From VAZQ01 sp963739175 (GTDB lineage Bacteria > Pseudomonadota > Alphaproteobacteria > Rhizobiales > Xanthobacteraceae), in contig CAVTZH010000007.1 of the NCBI GenBank assembly GCA_963739175.1, positions 62,001-126,000 of the forward strand: a stretch of 64,000 bases of DNA. The letters run 5' to 3'. Position numbers and translations under genes: made by a program. Under the pieces are notes generated by a model. It was not told the DNA's origin and searched no databases. It saw only the letters and a program-made list of their open reading frames with translations. Shown in pieces: positions 18,012 to 27,103 of this stretch. The number at the start of each line of letters is the position of its first letter. Within the stretch, counting starts at the first letter, position 1.

Positions 18012-19079
18012 TCAGTCTTTCGAGTCACCTTTTCCGGCCGGCAACTGCTTCGCGCCCTTCGGCTGGATCGCCGCCTTCACGCGCTCGCGCAGGTCGGCCG
18101 GGGTCGCGATGATCTCGTGGACGGTCTGCGTCAGCTCCGCGCCGGTCATCGGCTGGATCTCGGCGCGTTGCGTCTGCGCCTCCTTGATGAAGTCGGGGTC
18201 CTTCAGCGTCAGGTCGAAGGCCCGCCGCAGGGCGGCGAGGCGGTCCGGCGGCACGTTCGGCGTGGTCGCGATCGGGCGGCCGACCACGGTCGCCTTCGAC
18301 ATGAACTCGATCACCGCCTGATCGGCCGGGTTGATCGCCTTGAGGTCGCGCATCAGCGGCACGCCCGGCAGCGCGGGGTCCTTCACCAGTCCGATCTGCA
18401 GGACCGGGATGATCAGCTTCTTCTCGACCAGATGCGGGGTCACCGCCACATAGCTCGCCCAGGGATTGGTGGCGCGGCCTTCGACCTCGCCACGCTCCAT
18501 GGCGATGTTGACGTCGCGGCCGTCCGGATAGCCGAAGATGATCCTGATCTTGGTGCCGACGATGTTGTTGAGCACCGCCGGCATCTGCACCGAGATCGAG
18601 CCGGCCTGGGTCGAGCCGATCGTGGTCTCGCGCTTCATCAGGTCGGCGAAGGTCTTGGTGGGCGAGCTGTGCCACGTCACCATCACCTGGTTCGACGAGC
18701 TCAGGTTTCCGACCCAGAGGAAATCGCGCAAGTCGGCCTGGAAGCTCGGGTTCAAGCCGAGCGCCTGATCGACCGGCAGACCCTGGCTGACGATGGTGAG
18801 GATGGTGCCGTCCTGCGGCGCGATCTTGGCGACATAGTTGGCGGCGCGGATGCCGCCGCCGCCCGGCATGTTGATCGGGATGACCGAGGGATTGCCCGGG
18901 ATGTGCTTGCCGATGTGCTTGCCGAGCAGCCGCGAGTACTGGTCGTAGCCGCCGCCGACGCCGGAGCGGATGACGAACCTGATCTGCTTGCCGGTGTAGA
19001 ACTCCGCCACTGCATCCGCGCAGGCGGGCGTCGCTACGAGCGCCGACAGAACCGCAAGCACCAGAGTCGACCACCGCAT
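18012..19079 (-). CDS. Bug-like periplasmic substrate-binding protein (FYTGK/HIPGNP subtype)
   Basis: 355 residues from ATG 19079, with GGAGG upstream on the coding strand. Signal peptide STLVLAVLSALVATPACA-D. The subtype pattern is AVAEFYTGKQIRFVI, YDQYSRLLGKHIGKHIPGNP, INMPGGGGIRAANYVAKIAPQDGT, then FGYPDGRDVNIAMERGEVEGR. The C-terminus is a charged tail. It is a paralogue of the proteins at 11747 and 30931. It converges with the amino-acid binding protein without any gap. No transport membrane partner is nearby. Confidence 0.83.
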   Translation of the reverse strand: MRWSTLVLAVLSALVATPACADAVAEFYTGKQIRFVIRSGVGGGYDQYSRLLGKHIGKHIPGNPSVIPINMPGGGGIRAANYVAKIAPQDGTILTIVSQGLPVDQALGLNPSFQADLRDFLWVGNLSSSNQVMVTWHSSPTKTFADLMKRETTIGSTQAGSISVQMPAVLNNIVGTKIRIIFGYPDGRDVNIAMERGEVEGRATNPWASYVAVTPHLVEKKLIIPVLQIGLVKDPALPGVPLMRDLKAINPADQAVIEFMSKATVVGRPIATTPNVPPDRLAALRRAFDLTLKDPDFIKEAQTQRAEIQPMTGAELTQTVHEIIATPADLRERVKAAIQPKGAKQLPAGKGDSKD

Positions 19080-19158
19080 CGCGCGCCTCCGAGGATAACC
19101 GGGGCGGCAAGACTGCACGGGCAGGGCGTCCGCCGTCCATGGTCCAATTCGCCGCTGC

Positions 19159-19404
19159 CTATCGGCCGGGTGGATCCTTGTACAAGCCCCACACCGCCGC
19201 GAGCGCGGCGAGGGTGGCAAGCAGGAACAGGCCGGACAGGACCGGGCCCTCGACCGGCCATTGCATGAGACGGGCGAAATCGTAACAAACATAGCCGGCG
19301 AACGTGAATGCAAGGCCGTAGATATACGGCCGGCCCTGGCGTGCGATCAGGACCGCGATGACGGCGATAGCCGCTTCAAGGACGATCGAAATGATAAGTA
19401 GCAT
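19159..19404 (-). CDS. Small three-helix membrane protein
   Basis: 81 residues: three hydrophobic helices (about 2-21, 26-46 and 55-75) with short charged turns (ARQGRP, QWPVEGP) and a basic tail LYKDPPGR. AGGAG precedes the ATG. It lies between the thioesterase and the Bug-like gene, all leftward, with about 30 bases to the thioesterase stop, so it may be co-transcribed. The family is unknown. Confidence 0.65.
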   Translation of the reverse strand: MLLIISIVLEAAIAVIAVLIARQGRPYIYGLAFTFAGYVCYDFARLMQWPVEGPVLSGLFLLATLAALAAVWGLYKDPPGR

Positions 19405-19435
19405 CGCGTGCTCCTATCGTGGCGGGCGGCGGGCT

Positions 19436-19828
19436 TCACCCGCTCTTCGGCAGCACGATCTGGGTCTGGGTCACCATGGCGGCGAGGCGGCCGTCGCTGC
19501 GGGTGATGTTGGTCTGCAGCACGATCGTGGTACGGCCGGAATGCAAGGGCGTGCAGACCGCGCGCACCTTGTCGCCGCGCGGGATCGGCGCAAAGAAATT
19601 GGTCTTGCTCTCGATGGTGGCGGTGGCCTGGTTGGGCGCGAGCGAGGCGGAGGCGGTCATGCCGCCCATGATGTCGGCCAGCGCCATGATCGCGCCGCCA
19701 TGCATGACATCGCGGCGGTTGCAGAGGTCGTCCCGGTTGGTGAGTTCCGCCTCGCTGCGCTCCGGCGAGCGGGTGATGACGTTCACGCCCATGAATTTGA
19801 TGAAGGGCGAAGCATCCCATGCTTTCAT
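19436..19828 (-). CDS. PaaI family thioesterase (hotdog fold)
   Basis: 130 residues from ATG 19828 (coding strand GAGGA upstream). The hotdog signature RRDVMHGGAIMALADIMGGM contains the HGG turn and catalytic-region acidic residue of PaaI/YbgC-like acyl-CoA thioesterases. SKTNFFAPIPRGDKVRA and TQTQIVLPKSG form the typical later strands. It hydrolyses CoA thioesters, perhaps phenylacetyl-CoA derivatives or fatty acyl-CoA; the substrate is not resolvable. It reads away from tRNA-Arg. Confidence 0.88.
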   Translation of the reverse strand: MKAWDASPFIKFMGVNVITRSPERSEAELTNRDDLCNRRDVMHGGAIMALADIMGGMTASASLAPNQATATIESKTNFFAPIPRGDKVRAVCTPLHSGRTTIVLQTNITRSDGRLAAMVTQTQIVLPKSG

Positions 19829-20003
19829 GTCGTTCCTCGGGTAGCGGCTGAAGATAAGGAGCAGGCGGCGGGGCGGGCGGGTCACAAAAATGTACGCTAA
19901 AAACAGCGCGCTCTTCCAAATTGCATGGGCGGCTGTATGCTGTCCAGCAGGGCGATGACGGGCGGGCACGCCTGCATCGCCCGGATCGTCATTCAAAGCG
20001 CAA

Positions 20004-20080
20004 GCGCTCGTAGCTCAGCTGGATAGAGCACCAGACTTCGAATCTGGGGGTCGGGAGTTCGAATCTCTCCGAGCGCGCCA
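20004..20080 (+). tRNA. tRNA-Arg (anticodon TCG)
   Basis: 77 bases with encoded CCA. Acceptor GCGCTCG (20004-20010) pairs with CGAGCGC (20070-20076). The D-arm is AGCTCAGCTGGATAGAGC. The anticodon stem CCAGA/TCTGG encloses loop CTTCGAA, reading CGA. The T-arm is GGGAGTTCGAATCTCTC. An AT-richer gene islet follows directly. Confidence 0.97.
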
Positions 20081-20236
20081 CCATTCGACTGCAATGCGCG
20101 GCCCAGCGCAGCAGTCTGGTCACGCACCACATCGGCAGGCCGAGGCGCGTTAGAGAAGCTCGCAACCTTGAGGTTGCTGTTGACCAAGACTACCGCTAAG
20201 CTTGTATGCCTTCATTTGAAGTTGCTGGGGTGATGA

Positions 20237-20887
20237 ATGAGGCACCAAGCGAGATTTCTGATTTTTGCAGGCGTTTTGACTCTCGGTGTTGGGACGGCCC
20301 ATTCGCGAGAGACAATTACGTTGGGCAAGAATGCTTTCGCTTTTCATGAAGAAGCCTTCGCTGCCAACAATATCGTCATCGAGCCGCCGGTTGTTATTGA
20401 TGTTGAGATATTGGTCGAGCTTATTGGCATTCCGAATGTTGCGAAGATCAATTCTCTGAACCTTCACATTCGAAGATCGATCGGTTTCGGCAATGCTCGG
20501 GCCATCGAGCACCGCGGCGCGCGCGCGATTGTTTATGATCCGGTGTGGGCAAAAAGCGCGTCAGCTGAATTCTATCTCGTGTTAGGTCATGAAGCGGGGC
20601 ACTTATTTTGTGAACACAAGATCGGAAGCGGCAATCAACGCCAAAAAGAACTAGAGGCCGACCAATTCGGCGGTTCAGCGATCAAGCGATTTGAAGTGTA
20701 CCATGCTCGGAATTTTTTTCCGGACGTGATGAAGGCTGCAAACGTCAAGTACCCACTCACTGGAAGTCCTAGCCATCCCTCCCGCGCAGAAAGGATCGCG
20801 GCCCTCAGGAAAGGGTACGTAGAGGGGTCTCCTTGTGGCGGCTTAGCTCCCGTAGAACAGAGCGGGTTCAGCAGAGGTCCAAGATAG
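20237..20887 (+). CDS. Exported M48-like zinc metallopeptidase
   Basis: 216 residues. Signal peptide MRHQARFLIFAGVLTLGVGTAHS. The catalytic helix VLGHEAGHLFCEH holds HExxH, and KELEADQFGG about 20 residues later provides the third ligand Glu in the ExxAD pattern of M48 peptidases. PSHPSRAERIAALRKGY resembles the C-terminal HPS/T..R region of M48 proteins. No further membrane helix is seen, so it is a soluble periplasmic protease. The base composition is clearly AT-richer than its neighbours and it sits 157 bases after tRNA-Arg, hinting at acquisition. Confidence 0.8.
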   Translation: MRHQARFLIFAGVLTLGVGTAHSRETITLGKNAFAFHEEAFAANNIVIEPPVVIDVEILVELIGIPNVAKINSLNLHIRRSIGFGNARAIEHRGARAIVYDPVWAKSASAEFYLVLGHEAGHLFCEHKIGSGNQRQKELEADQFGGSAIKRFEVYHARNFFPDVMKAANVKYPLTGSPSHPSRAERIAALRKGYVEGSPCGGLAPVEQSGFSRGPR

Positions 20888-20940
20888 GCATTCAAGCAAT
20901 GAGGCGGCAGGAATGTGTGCCACGTATAGGGGGCGGCAGG

Positions 20941-21377
20941 ATGGGACCGAAATCAAGGCACACGATCTGTGGTCGGATCGGTGCTTTCTTGGTTGGTAAA
21001 GTCGTTTTGCTATTGGCGACCGCGAGCGCTACGAGCCAACCTTTCAATTTCGCTACCAGTGACGCCGATCATCGGAGGATGAGGTATTGCAACATTGCTT
21101 TGCCGACGCCCAAGATTTTGCGCAATTGGATTGTGCTGCAGCTCGCAGGCTCTACGACGAAGCACACGATGCGCAGGGGGTAGGGGACCATCATCGTGCA
21201 TTGCAAGCTATTCAGACAATTAAGTCGAAGGTGCCGCGTCAATGCCGGCTCGAATCGGACGAACAGCTCGCTCGATATGAAATCAACCTCAAGAACCTAG
21301 TTTCGCAGCAAGGGCGCGAAATCCCATCTAGTCGCTGCAAGCCGGTTCAGACGGGCCCTTATTCTTATTCCTGCTAG
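20941..21377 (+). CDS. Exported hypothetical protein, probably frameshifted
   Basis: ATG 20941 opens a signal-like N-terminus (GRIGAFLVGKVVLLLATASA-TSQ). That frame becomes implausible after SDADHR. A different frame then reads EDEVLQHCFADAQDFAQLDC, a helical cysteine-containing domain ending CKPVQTGPYSYSC at 21377. Joining them needs a one-base loss near 21075-21085. Alternatively the second part starts alone at TTG 21087 behind GGAGG (21074-21078). The joined protein would be about 145 residues. It shares the AT-rich bias of the metallopeptidase gene and may be its partner. No family is recognised. Confidence 0.5.
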
Positions 21378-21559
21378 ACGAGTTTTTAAGATTTCTCACG
21401 GGGAGGCATCACGGCCCCCGCCGCGTCGTAAATTCCGATCTTCCATTCTCTGTCCGGAGTCCGGAAATTCCGCCGATCGGAAGGCCGTTATCAATTCATT
21501 TACCAAGCCTGCCTCATTACTGGGGCATTCGCCCCCATTATGAGCGGCTGGGATGCGGG

Positions 21560-23602
21560 ATGCGTGGTCTGGGTCGCCTCTCTAGAATTGACATCGGGAC
21601 CCGGCTCGGGATTTGCGTCGGCATCGGCATCCTTTTGGTTCTGGCGATGCTCGTCAGCGAGCAGACCAGCAGCAATTCCATCGAAAGACTGACCGCCAGC
21701 GCGGACCGGCACCAAGAGATCATCATCGAGCTCGACCGGATCGAAGTCTTGTTCCAACGCGCGCAGGTGGCGGGTCGCGACCTGCGCATGGCGCGGACGG
21801 CCGACCAGGTGGCGGAGCCGCTGGCCGCAATCCAGAAGATCGCCCAAGACGGGCGCAGCAAGCTCCTGGCGCTGCAATCCCAGGCCGAAGACGCGCACAC
21901 GCAGGAGCGTCTCAAGGCGATCGGCGGCCACTTCATTGCCTATGTCGAGGCGCTCAACGACGTCGGCAAGAAGCAGACCGACATTCTCGCGCTGTTCGGC
22001 AAGCGCGACGAGGTCGAGGCCAAGTGGACGCGCACCTTCAACTCGGTCGTTAATTCCGGCATGTTTGAAATGACGCCCAACCACAAGGACATTGAAGCCT
22101 ACGTCAACGAGGCTGCGTCCCAGTTCAAGGACGCGCGTACGTCCGGCTGGCGGTACTTCGTTCTCAACGAGCGGGCGCAGATCGGAGCTATCGAGCGATC
22201 CCTCAGCGAGTCGCTGGCCCACCTCGGCTACGGGCAGCGCGATGCAGTTGAAAAGCCGGTCTCCGACGCGATCGGCCGGCTTGTTTCGATCGTGCCCGAA
22301 TTCGCCGAGGTCCTGAAGGCGACCATCGATGCGATCGATCTGCAAAACCGGATCCAGCACGAGCGTGCTTCGACCGCCGAGGTGCAAGCGTACTGGCTGC
22401 TGTCCGACGCAAGCGTGGCCGCGAACGAGCAAAGCGTCATCGCCACCCAAGCCGCCGCGGCCGGCGTCATTAACGCGGCCCGCGTCCGGATGGCGGTCGG
22501 GATCATCGTCATTCTGGTTTTGATCGGCACCGCCACGTTCGCCGCGCTGACGATCGGAAGGCCGGTTCGCAGGCTCGGCGAGACCCTGATGCAGCTCGCC
22601 CAAGGGAACAAGGCGATCGAGATTCCCTACACGCAGCGTACCGACGAAGTCGGCGACACCGCCCGTGCCGCCAAAAACTTCCGAGACAGCTTGATGCAGG
22701 TCGAGCGTCTTGAAAGTGAGAAGCGGGACGCCGAGGCGATGTCCGAAGCCTTGCGCAAGTCAGCGATGCACAGAGTCGCCGACGAGTTCGAGATGACGGT
22801 CGGTAGCATCGTCGGCGTCGTCTCGTCGGCCGCGGTCCGCCTCGCGGAGTCTGCGGCGAACCTGGCCAAAGCGGCCGAAACCACCGAGCATTTGACGGGG
22901 GTCGTCGGCAGCGCGTCCCACGAGGCGTCGACCAATGTCAGCTCCGTCGCCGCGGCGGCGAACCGGCTTGCGACCTCGGTGAGCCAGGTCGGGGAGCACG
23001 TCCGTGAAAGCCGCCGCATCGGCATCGCCGCCGTCGCGCAAGCGCAGGAGACCGACAGCCGTATCAACGAGCTCAGCGAGGCCGCGCAGCGTATCGGTGA
23101 CGTGGTCCAGCTGATCAATACGATCGCCAAGCAGACCAATTTGCTCGCGCTCAATGCCACGATCGAGGCTGCGCGCGCCGGCGAAGCCGGGAAGGGCTTC
23201 GCGGTCGTCGCCCAGGAAGTGAAGACGCTGGCAACGGAAACCGGCAAGGCCACCGGCGAGATCGGCGCCCAGATTTCCGGCATCCAGGCGGTGACCGGCG
23301 ATTCCGTGGCGGCCATGAAGGACATCAAGAATACGATCGATCGCGTCTCGAGCATTGCAGGGGTGATTTCGCTGGCGATCGAAGAACAAGTTGGGGCGAT
23401 CGGGGAGATCGCATCGAATGTGCAGCACGCCGCCACCGGCACCGGGGATGTTGTGGCCAATATCGGGGCGGTGAACCGGCAGGCTTCCGTGACCGGGCTT
23501 GCTTCCGCCGAAGTGCTGGCGTCGGCGCGCTCGCTATCGACCGAAAGCCAGCGCCTGAAGCTTGAGATCGAGAAGTTCGTCGCGCAAGTACGTGCGCAAT
23601 GA
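21560..23602 (+). CDS. Methyl-accepting chemotaxis protein with HAMP domain
   Basis: 680 residues in classical order: first membrane helix (GICVGIGILLVLAMLV, about 18-33), a helical periplasmic sensor of about 270 residues, second helix (VGIIVILVLIGTATFAAL, about 313-330), HAMP (GRPVRRLGETLMQLAQGN), then the signalling coiled-coil. Its tip QTNLLALNATIEAARAGEAG near 530-550 binds CheA/CheW. The sensor looks like a four-helix bundle. No CheR-binding pentapeptide is seen at the C-terminus (VAQVRAQ). The ligand is unknown. Confidence 0.92.
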   Translation: MRGLGRLSRIDIGTRLGICVGIGILLVLAMLVSEQTSSNSIERLTASADRHQEIIIELDRIEVLFQRAQVAGRDLRMARTADQVAEPLAAIQKIAQDGRSKLLALQSQAEDAHTQERLKAIGGHFIAYVEALNDVGKKQTDILALFGKRDEVEAKWTRTFNSVVNSGMFEMTPNHKDIEAYVNEAASQFKDARTSGWRYFVLNERAQIGAIERSLSESLAHLGYGQRDAVEKPVSDAIGRLVSIVPEFAEVLKATIDAIDLQNRIQHERASTAEVQAYWLLSDASVAANEQSVIATQAAAAGVINAARVRMAVGIIVILVLIGTATFAALTIGRPVRRLGETLMQLAQGNKAIEIPYTQRTDEVGDTARAAKNFRDSLMQVERLESEKRDAEAMSEALRKSAMHRVADEFEMTVGSIVGVVSSAAVRLAESAANLAKAAETTEHLTGVVGSASHEASTNVSSVAAAANRLATSVSQVGEHVRESRRIGIAAVAQAQETDSRINELSEAAQRIGDVVQLINTIAKQTNLLALNATIEAARAGEAGKGFAVVAQEVKTLATETGKATGEIGAQISGIQAVTGDSVAAMKDIKNTIDRVSSIAGVISLAIEEQVGAIGEIASNVQHAATGTGDVVANIGAVNRQASVTGLASAEVLASARSLSTESQRLKLEIEKFVAQVRAQ

Positions 23603-23659
23603 GTGCGGGCGCAGTAGCGGTTGGCGGGGCGGCCGCCATGGCAAGCGTGATCGCGAGCC

Positions 23660-24001
23660 TTACCGCTTCCGTCGCCGCCGCGGGGCCGGCGCGCGGCTTC
23701 CGAGATTGGGCCGGGAAGCGCCCGCGGCCGGGTGCGACGCCTGGCGCTCATCAGAGCTTTCGGGCGCGTCGCGCTCCATCAGGCTGACGGTCAGCCGGCG
23801 CTGCGCCTCATGCCGCGTCAGCGCCGCCACGAAGCTCGCGAGCACGTCCCGTGCCAGCGAGGTGTCCTGTCCATCGCGGGACATCTCCGCAATGGTCCTC
23901 TTCAGCCGCGCGATGTGCAGCTGGCATTCCGCGATCATGCGGTCGGCGAACGCCAGATCGGCACGCAACTGGCTGGCGCTTGGCTGTTCGGCGCTGTTCA
24001 T
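23660..24001 (-). CDS. Hypothetical helical protein
   Basis: 113 residues from ATG 24001. The central part is continuous amphipathic helix (LRADLAFADRMIAECQLHIARL, LARDVLASFVAALTRHEAQRR), likely a coiled-coil. The C-terminal tail is basic and Pro/Arg-rich (SRAPAPRRRRKR). It is preceded by an even smaller gene whose stop lies 8 bases upstream, so they form a two-gene unit. Function unknown. Confidence 0.6.
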   Translation of the reverse strand: MNSAEQPSASQLRADLAFADRMIAECQLHIARLKRTIAEMSRDGQDTSLARDVLASFVAALTRHEAQRRLTVSLMERDAPESSDERQASHPAAGASRPNLGSRAPAPRRRRKR

Positions 24002-24009
24002 GGCGATAC

Positions 24010-24147
24010 TCAAGCAACCCGCCGGTATTGCAGCCGGGCCATGTCGCGGAGCGCGGCCTGGATCTCATCCATGTCCCTGGCTTCCAGCGCCAGCTTGAGC
24101 CGCCGCTCGGCCGCCTTCATTTGCTGGGCATAGCTGGTCGGTGACAT
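24010..24147 (-). CDS. 45-aa helical micro-protein
   Basis: ATG at 24145-24147 reads MSPTSYAQQMKAAERRLK, continues LALEARDMDEIQAALRDM and ends RLQYRRVA with TGA at 24010-24012. It is highly charged and fully helical by pattern, with no membrane segment. GGGGA lies upstream on the coding strand. The next gene (start 24001) follows after 8 bases, indicating an operon. Codon use matches the genome, which favours a real gene. No function assigned. Confidence 0.55.
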   Translation of the reverse strand: MSPTSYAQQMKAAERRLKLALEARDMDEIQAALRDMARLQYRRVA

Positions 24148-24383
24148 GCCGCAGAATCCCCATCGTCCCGTTCCGAGAGTGCCGGGGAATTCGTTGCAAA
24201 CTGATTAAGGCGGCGCGCGCGAAGGCGAGCCGCTAAGGCCGGTTTGGCGGGAAGGCCGCGGCCGACGAGGTCACCGAGCTGCGTTGGATCACGGTGGCAA
24301 CAACGCCGCGCACGTATCCGTTCTGATCAAACGGAGGTGCCTCTTGCACCGCAGAACGTGCGCTTTTGCGCGCGCCTGAGCCG

Positions 24384-24680
24384 TCAAGGTCCCTGACCGG
24401 CCAGGCTCCAGTCCGACGTGATGCTCTGCGCAATGTCGTCGTAGAGTGCCAGCGCATCCACGACATGACCGTCGAAGCACATCGATCGCGCACGCCTCAT
24501 GGTGCGGACGACATCGTTCAGTTTTTGCGGGGCGATGGCGCCGGCATCGAGCATCATCACGAGCTGGATGTCGCGCGCCGCGCAGCCGCGCGTAAAGGCG
24601 CTGCCGGCTGTCATGGCCTCGGCTGCGCTGCCGATCAAAATCGCGGCGGCGAGGCAGTTGCGGATGAGTTTCGTGCGCAT
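24384..24680 (-). CDS. Exported small hypothetical protein
   Basis: 98 residues with a signal peptide (MRTKLIRNCLAAAILIGSAAEAMTA). The mature part has two cysteines (TRGCAARDIQ, ARSMCFDGH), possibly a disulfide, within a helical segment (LNDVVRTMRRARS, VVDALALYDDIAQSI). It is leftward, about 80 bases downstream of another tiny exported protein gene. No recognised family. Confidence 0.6.
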   Translation of the reverse strand: MRTKLIRNCLAAAILIGSAAEAMTAGSAFTRGCAARDIQLVMMLDAGAIAPQKLNDVVRTMRRARSMCFDGHVVDALALYDDIAQSITSDWSLAGQGP

Positions 24681-24760
24681 ATGAGTCTCCCCTTTCGCCG
24701 AGCGGTTGCTCGCGCGGATTGGAGGCGGGCGATCCTGCCGGCGCCCGCCTCCTCGAGCCG

Positions 24761-24934
24761 TTACCAGCGCGGCAGGCGCTCCGGTTGTTCCGGGATCTCG
24801 AACCAGTTCCGTTCAACCTCGGTGAAAGGCTGGCCGGCGTTGGGGCGGGGCGCGCGTTGCGCATCCGCCACCGACACGAGCGACGTCGAAACGACGAGCG
24901 CCGCTGCAAGCGCAATCAAGGTCTTGCTGATCAT
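24761..24934 (-). CDS. 57-aa exported micro-protein
   Basis: ATG at 24932-24934 follows CAGGAG on the coding strand. The sequence is a clear signal peptide (MISKTLIALAAALVVSTSLV, cleavage near ADA-Q), then a short mature part QRAPRPNAGQPFTEVERNWF ending in PEQPERLPRW and TAA at 24761-24763. The mature peptide is only about 31 residues and Pro/Arg-rich. It probably belongs with the next exported protein gene. Function unknown. Confidence 0.6.
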   Translation of the reverse strand: MISKTLIALAAALVVSTSLVSVADAQRAPRPNAGQPFTEVERNWFEIPEQPERLPRW

Positions 24935-25501
24935 GTTCCACTCCTGTCAGGTGCTCACACCCGTTTGGTGTTGCTGCATCTATTGCCATTGCGCGGTCAC
25001 GAACAATTATCCGGAGGTCCCGCGGTGCGCCGGTGCGCGGTGCTCTGAAATGCCCGCAAGCGCTGTCAGCGACAGGAGAATTCGGCCGACACCCGTCAGT
25101 TATCACCGTTGATACTGAGGTATCAGTGCCGCCCTTGTTCGGTGAAAAGCGACGCGCCGGGCGCAGCGCCGCAGCCATTAACGAGGCTCTCACGGTCACG
25201 AAGAAACTGCGTCGCGCTTGCTGACGTGTTGTGAGCGTGCACCCAAAAACCGAATATCGGAGGTCTGCTTTCAAGGGGCCAAGCGGACGGAATTGCTCGA
25301 CGCGAGGCTTCCGCTTTTGACCCGATGCAGGCTCGCGCGAAGCGGCAGAACGGCACGTTGTGCAATGCGGTCGGGTCGTCAGGCGACACTGATTTAGACA
25401 GCGGGATTGTTGGTCGCCGGGGACAGCGGCAATTGTGTGCGACCCAGATTTGCCCTTAAGATTGCGAGATAGCGTCAGGTCCTCCGAACAGGAGAGCAGC
25501 G
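24935..25501. other. Intergenic stretch without a convincing gene
   Basis: 567 bases between a leftward exported micro-protein and the rightward cyclase, so it should hold both promoters. It contains an ATACTGAGGTATCAGT near-palindrome (about 25111-25126) and a degenerate pair of CCGCTTT/AAGCGG motifs (25265-25330) of a kind that recurs in other gaps here. No coding frame has a believable start and composition. Confidence 0.4.
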
Positions 25502-26344
25502 ATGATGAAAGCAAAGAACTTCGCCTTACTTTTCTTCACGCTCGGCATCGTCGGAATGGCCGCGGTCGCGGGGGCCCAGGCGCCAGTGCAACTCAAATTC
25601 AGCCGGGTGGTCGATCTGACGTTGCCGATCGAGAGCAACATGGCTGGGATTCCCGGCTTGAAGGTCTATGCCGAGAATCCTTCCCGGGTCGCCATCATCG
25701 CGGCCATGACCGACGCCCAGAAAGAGCTCCTGCAAAAGGAAGGGATGACGCTAGCCACCAACATGGAGATCAACAACCGCGCGATGATCTCGGTGCTGTC
25801 GATCATGTCGCACAACGGCACCCATATCGACGCGCCACGGCACATGATCGAAAAGGGCATGCCGATCGATCAGATTCCTCTGGCGCAGGTCATCGGAGAA
25901 GGCGCGTTGATCAACCTGCCGAACAAGGGGCCGAATTCGGTCGTGACTGTGAAGGACATTCTGGATAGCGGCGTGGCGCTCGGGCCCAATCGCATTGCTG
26001 TCATCAACACCGGCTGGACCGACAAGATGTGGGGCAAGCCCGAGTTCTGGACGCAGATGCCCTATCTGGAAGCGGGCGTGGGCGAGCTGATGGCAGAGAA
26101 GGGCGTGCCCGCTCTCGCGATCGACGTCTTTCCGGAAAAGCCGCTGTGGCGCGGCGTGAAGCTGGCGCCCGGCGAAGTCTGGGTCGCCAACCACCTCGCC
26201 CTGTTCCGCAAGAACATTCCGCTGATCCAGTTCGTGACCAATCTTTCTCAGATTGGCGCGAACCGATTCGTCCTGGTTGCGCTGCCTCTAAAAATCAAAG
26301 GCGCAGATGGAAGTCCGGCGCGTGTAATCGCTCTCGTGGAGTGA
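25502..26344 (+). CDS. Exported cyclase family protein (kynurenine formamidase-like)
   Basis: 280 residues; ATG 25502 follows CAGGAGAGC. Signal peptide FALLFFTLGIVGMAAVAGAQA. The metal-binding signature of the cyclase/formamidase family, HNGTHIDAPRHM (residues 104-115), is intact and followed by IDQIPLAQVIGEGALINLP and AIDVFPEK. Members hydrolyse N-formylkynurenine, isatin or related cyclic amides using Mn or Zn. A periplasmic location is unusual compared with cytosolic KynB. The gene stands alone, so the substrate is open. Confidence 0.87.
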   Translation: MMKAKNFALLFFTLGIVGMAAVAGAQAPVQLKFSRVVDLTLPIESNMAGIPGLKVYAENPSRVAIIAAMTDAQKELLQKEGMTLATNMEINNRAMISVLSIMSHNGTHIDAPRHMIEKGMPIDQIPLAQVIGEGALINLPNKGPNSVVTVKDILDSGVALGPNRIAVINTGWTDKMWGKPEFWTQMPYLEAGVGELMAEKGVPALAIDVFPEKPLWRGVKLAPGEVWVANHLALFRKNIPLIQFVTNLSQIGANRFVLVALPLKIKGADGSPARVIALVE

Positions 26345-26780
26345 TCGCGTGCCAGCGAGGTGCCCGCCGTCGTAGGTGATTTGATGTCGGGCGTCGGGCG
26401 CCACAAGAATGGTGCCGTTGGGTCTCCTCGACTTTTGTGCGGTGCATGAGTCCGCAATTGGCGGTGGTCTCAACCGGGCAAAGCGGACATCATCCATCGA
26501 TTGCCGAACGACCTTACGAATACACGTCCTGGGTTGCGCCCTTAGCCGCTCGCGCGATTGCTTGCGCGGCGCACGCATACTTCCGATCCGGGACCAATGG
26601 CCTCTCGCTGATCTGTTTTGGCGATCGCACACGAGCGCAATGCGCGGGCACTTCTGCATTCGGCGGAGCTTATCGCGGATAACGAGTCCTGGGACCGCAG
26701 GATGATTTACCGGCTACGTCGGTGCGAACAAATATGCGGCGTACTGCGAAGTGCGACACAACAACCCCAGAGCAGGAGCA
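26345..26780. other. Intergenic stretch without a convincing gene
   Basis: 436 bases. The composition is AT-richer than average. It contains TGAGTCCGCAATTGGCGGTG and CAAAGCGGACATCATCC, resembling decayed copies of an AAGCGGACA palindrome seen also near 38190. No open frame with ribosome site and plausible product was found. Confidence 0.35.
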
Positions 26781-26936
26781 ATGTCGATGTTCACGAAGAC
26801 CATGATTGCACTTCTTGCCGCGCTCGTTCTGAACGTGGCCCATGTCTCCGCCCAGGCGCAGACCAATGGCGGCCGCGGCTGCGTGAGCATGGAAGAGGGC
26901 GCCCGGAGCGCCTTTCCGGCCTATCGCGTTTGCTGA
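26781..26936 (+). CDS. 51-aa exported micro-protein
   Basis: ATG 26781 with CAGGAG six bases upstream. Signal peptide MSMFTKTMIALLAALVLNVA ending VSAQA. The mature peptide QTNGGRGCVSMEEGARSAF ends AYRVC with TGA, giving two cysteines that could form a disulfide. No relatives are recognised by eye, but small exported proteins of this shape are common in this order. Confidence 0.55.
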   Translation: MSMFTKTMIALLAALVLNVAHVSAQAQTNGGRGCVSMEEGARSAFPAYRVC

Positions 26937-27103
26937 CGCGCCGGCTGCAAGAATAGACGTCGGTAGGGCGGCGAGCCCCGACTCGCCGCCCATACCTCGT
27001 CGCGCATCCCACGCCGAAAACAAATCTCCGGACTGTGAGGCACCTCACACGCCGCGCGCCTTCGCGCGGCTAACGTCCGCGCGCTGGGCCACAGGAGAAG
27101 ACG

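Noticed and set aside
20081..21560. Attachment-site duplicate of the tRNA-Arg 3' end
   Set aside because: I searched the islet by eye for the T-arm/acceptor sequence and found no second copy.
23660..23787. Plus-strand continuation after the chemoreceptor (MSAGAVAVGGAAAMASV...)
   Set aside because: It overlaps the antisense helical-protein gene, is Ala/Gly-rich and lacks a ribosome site.
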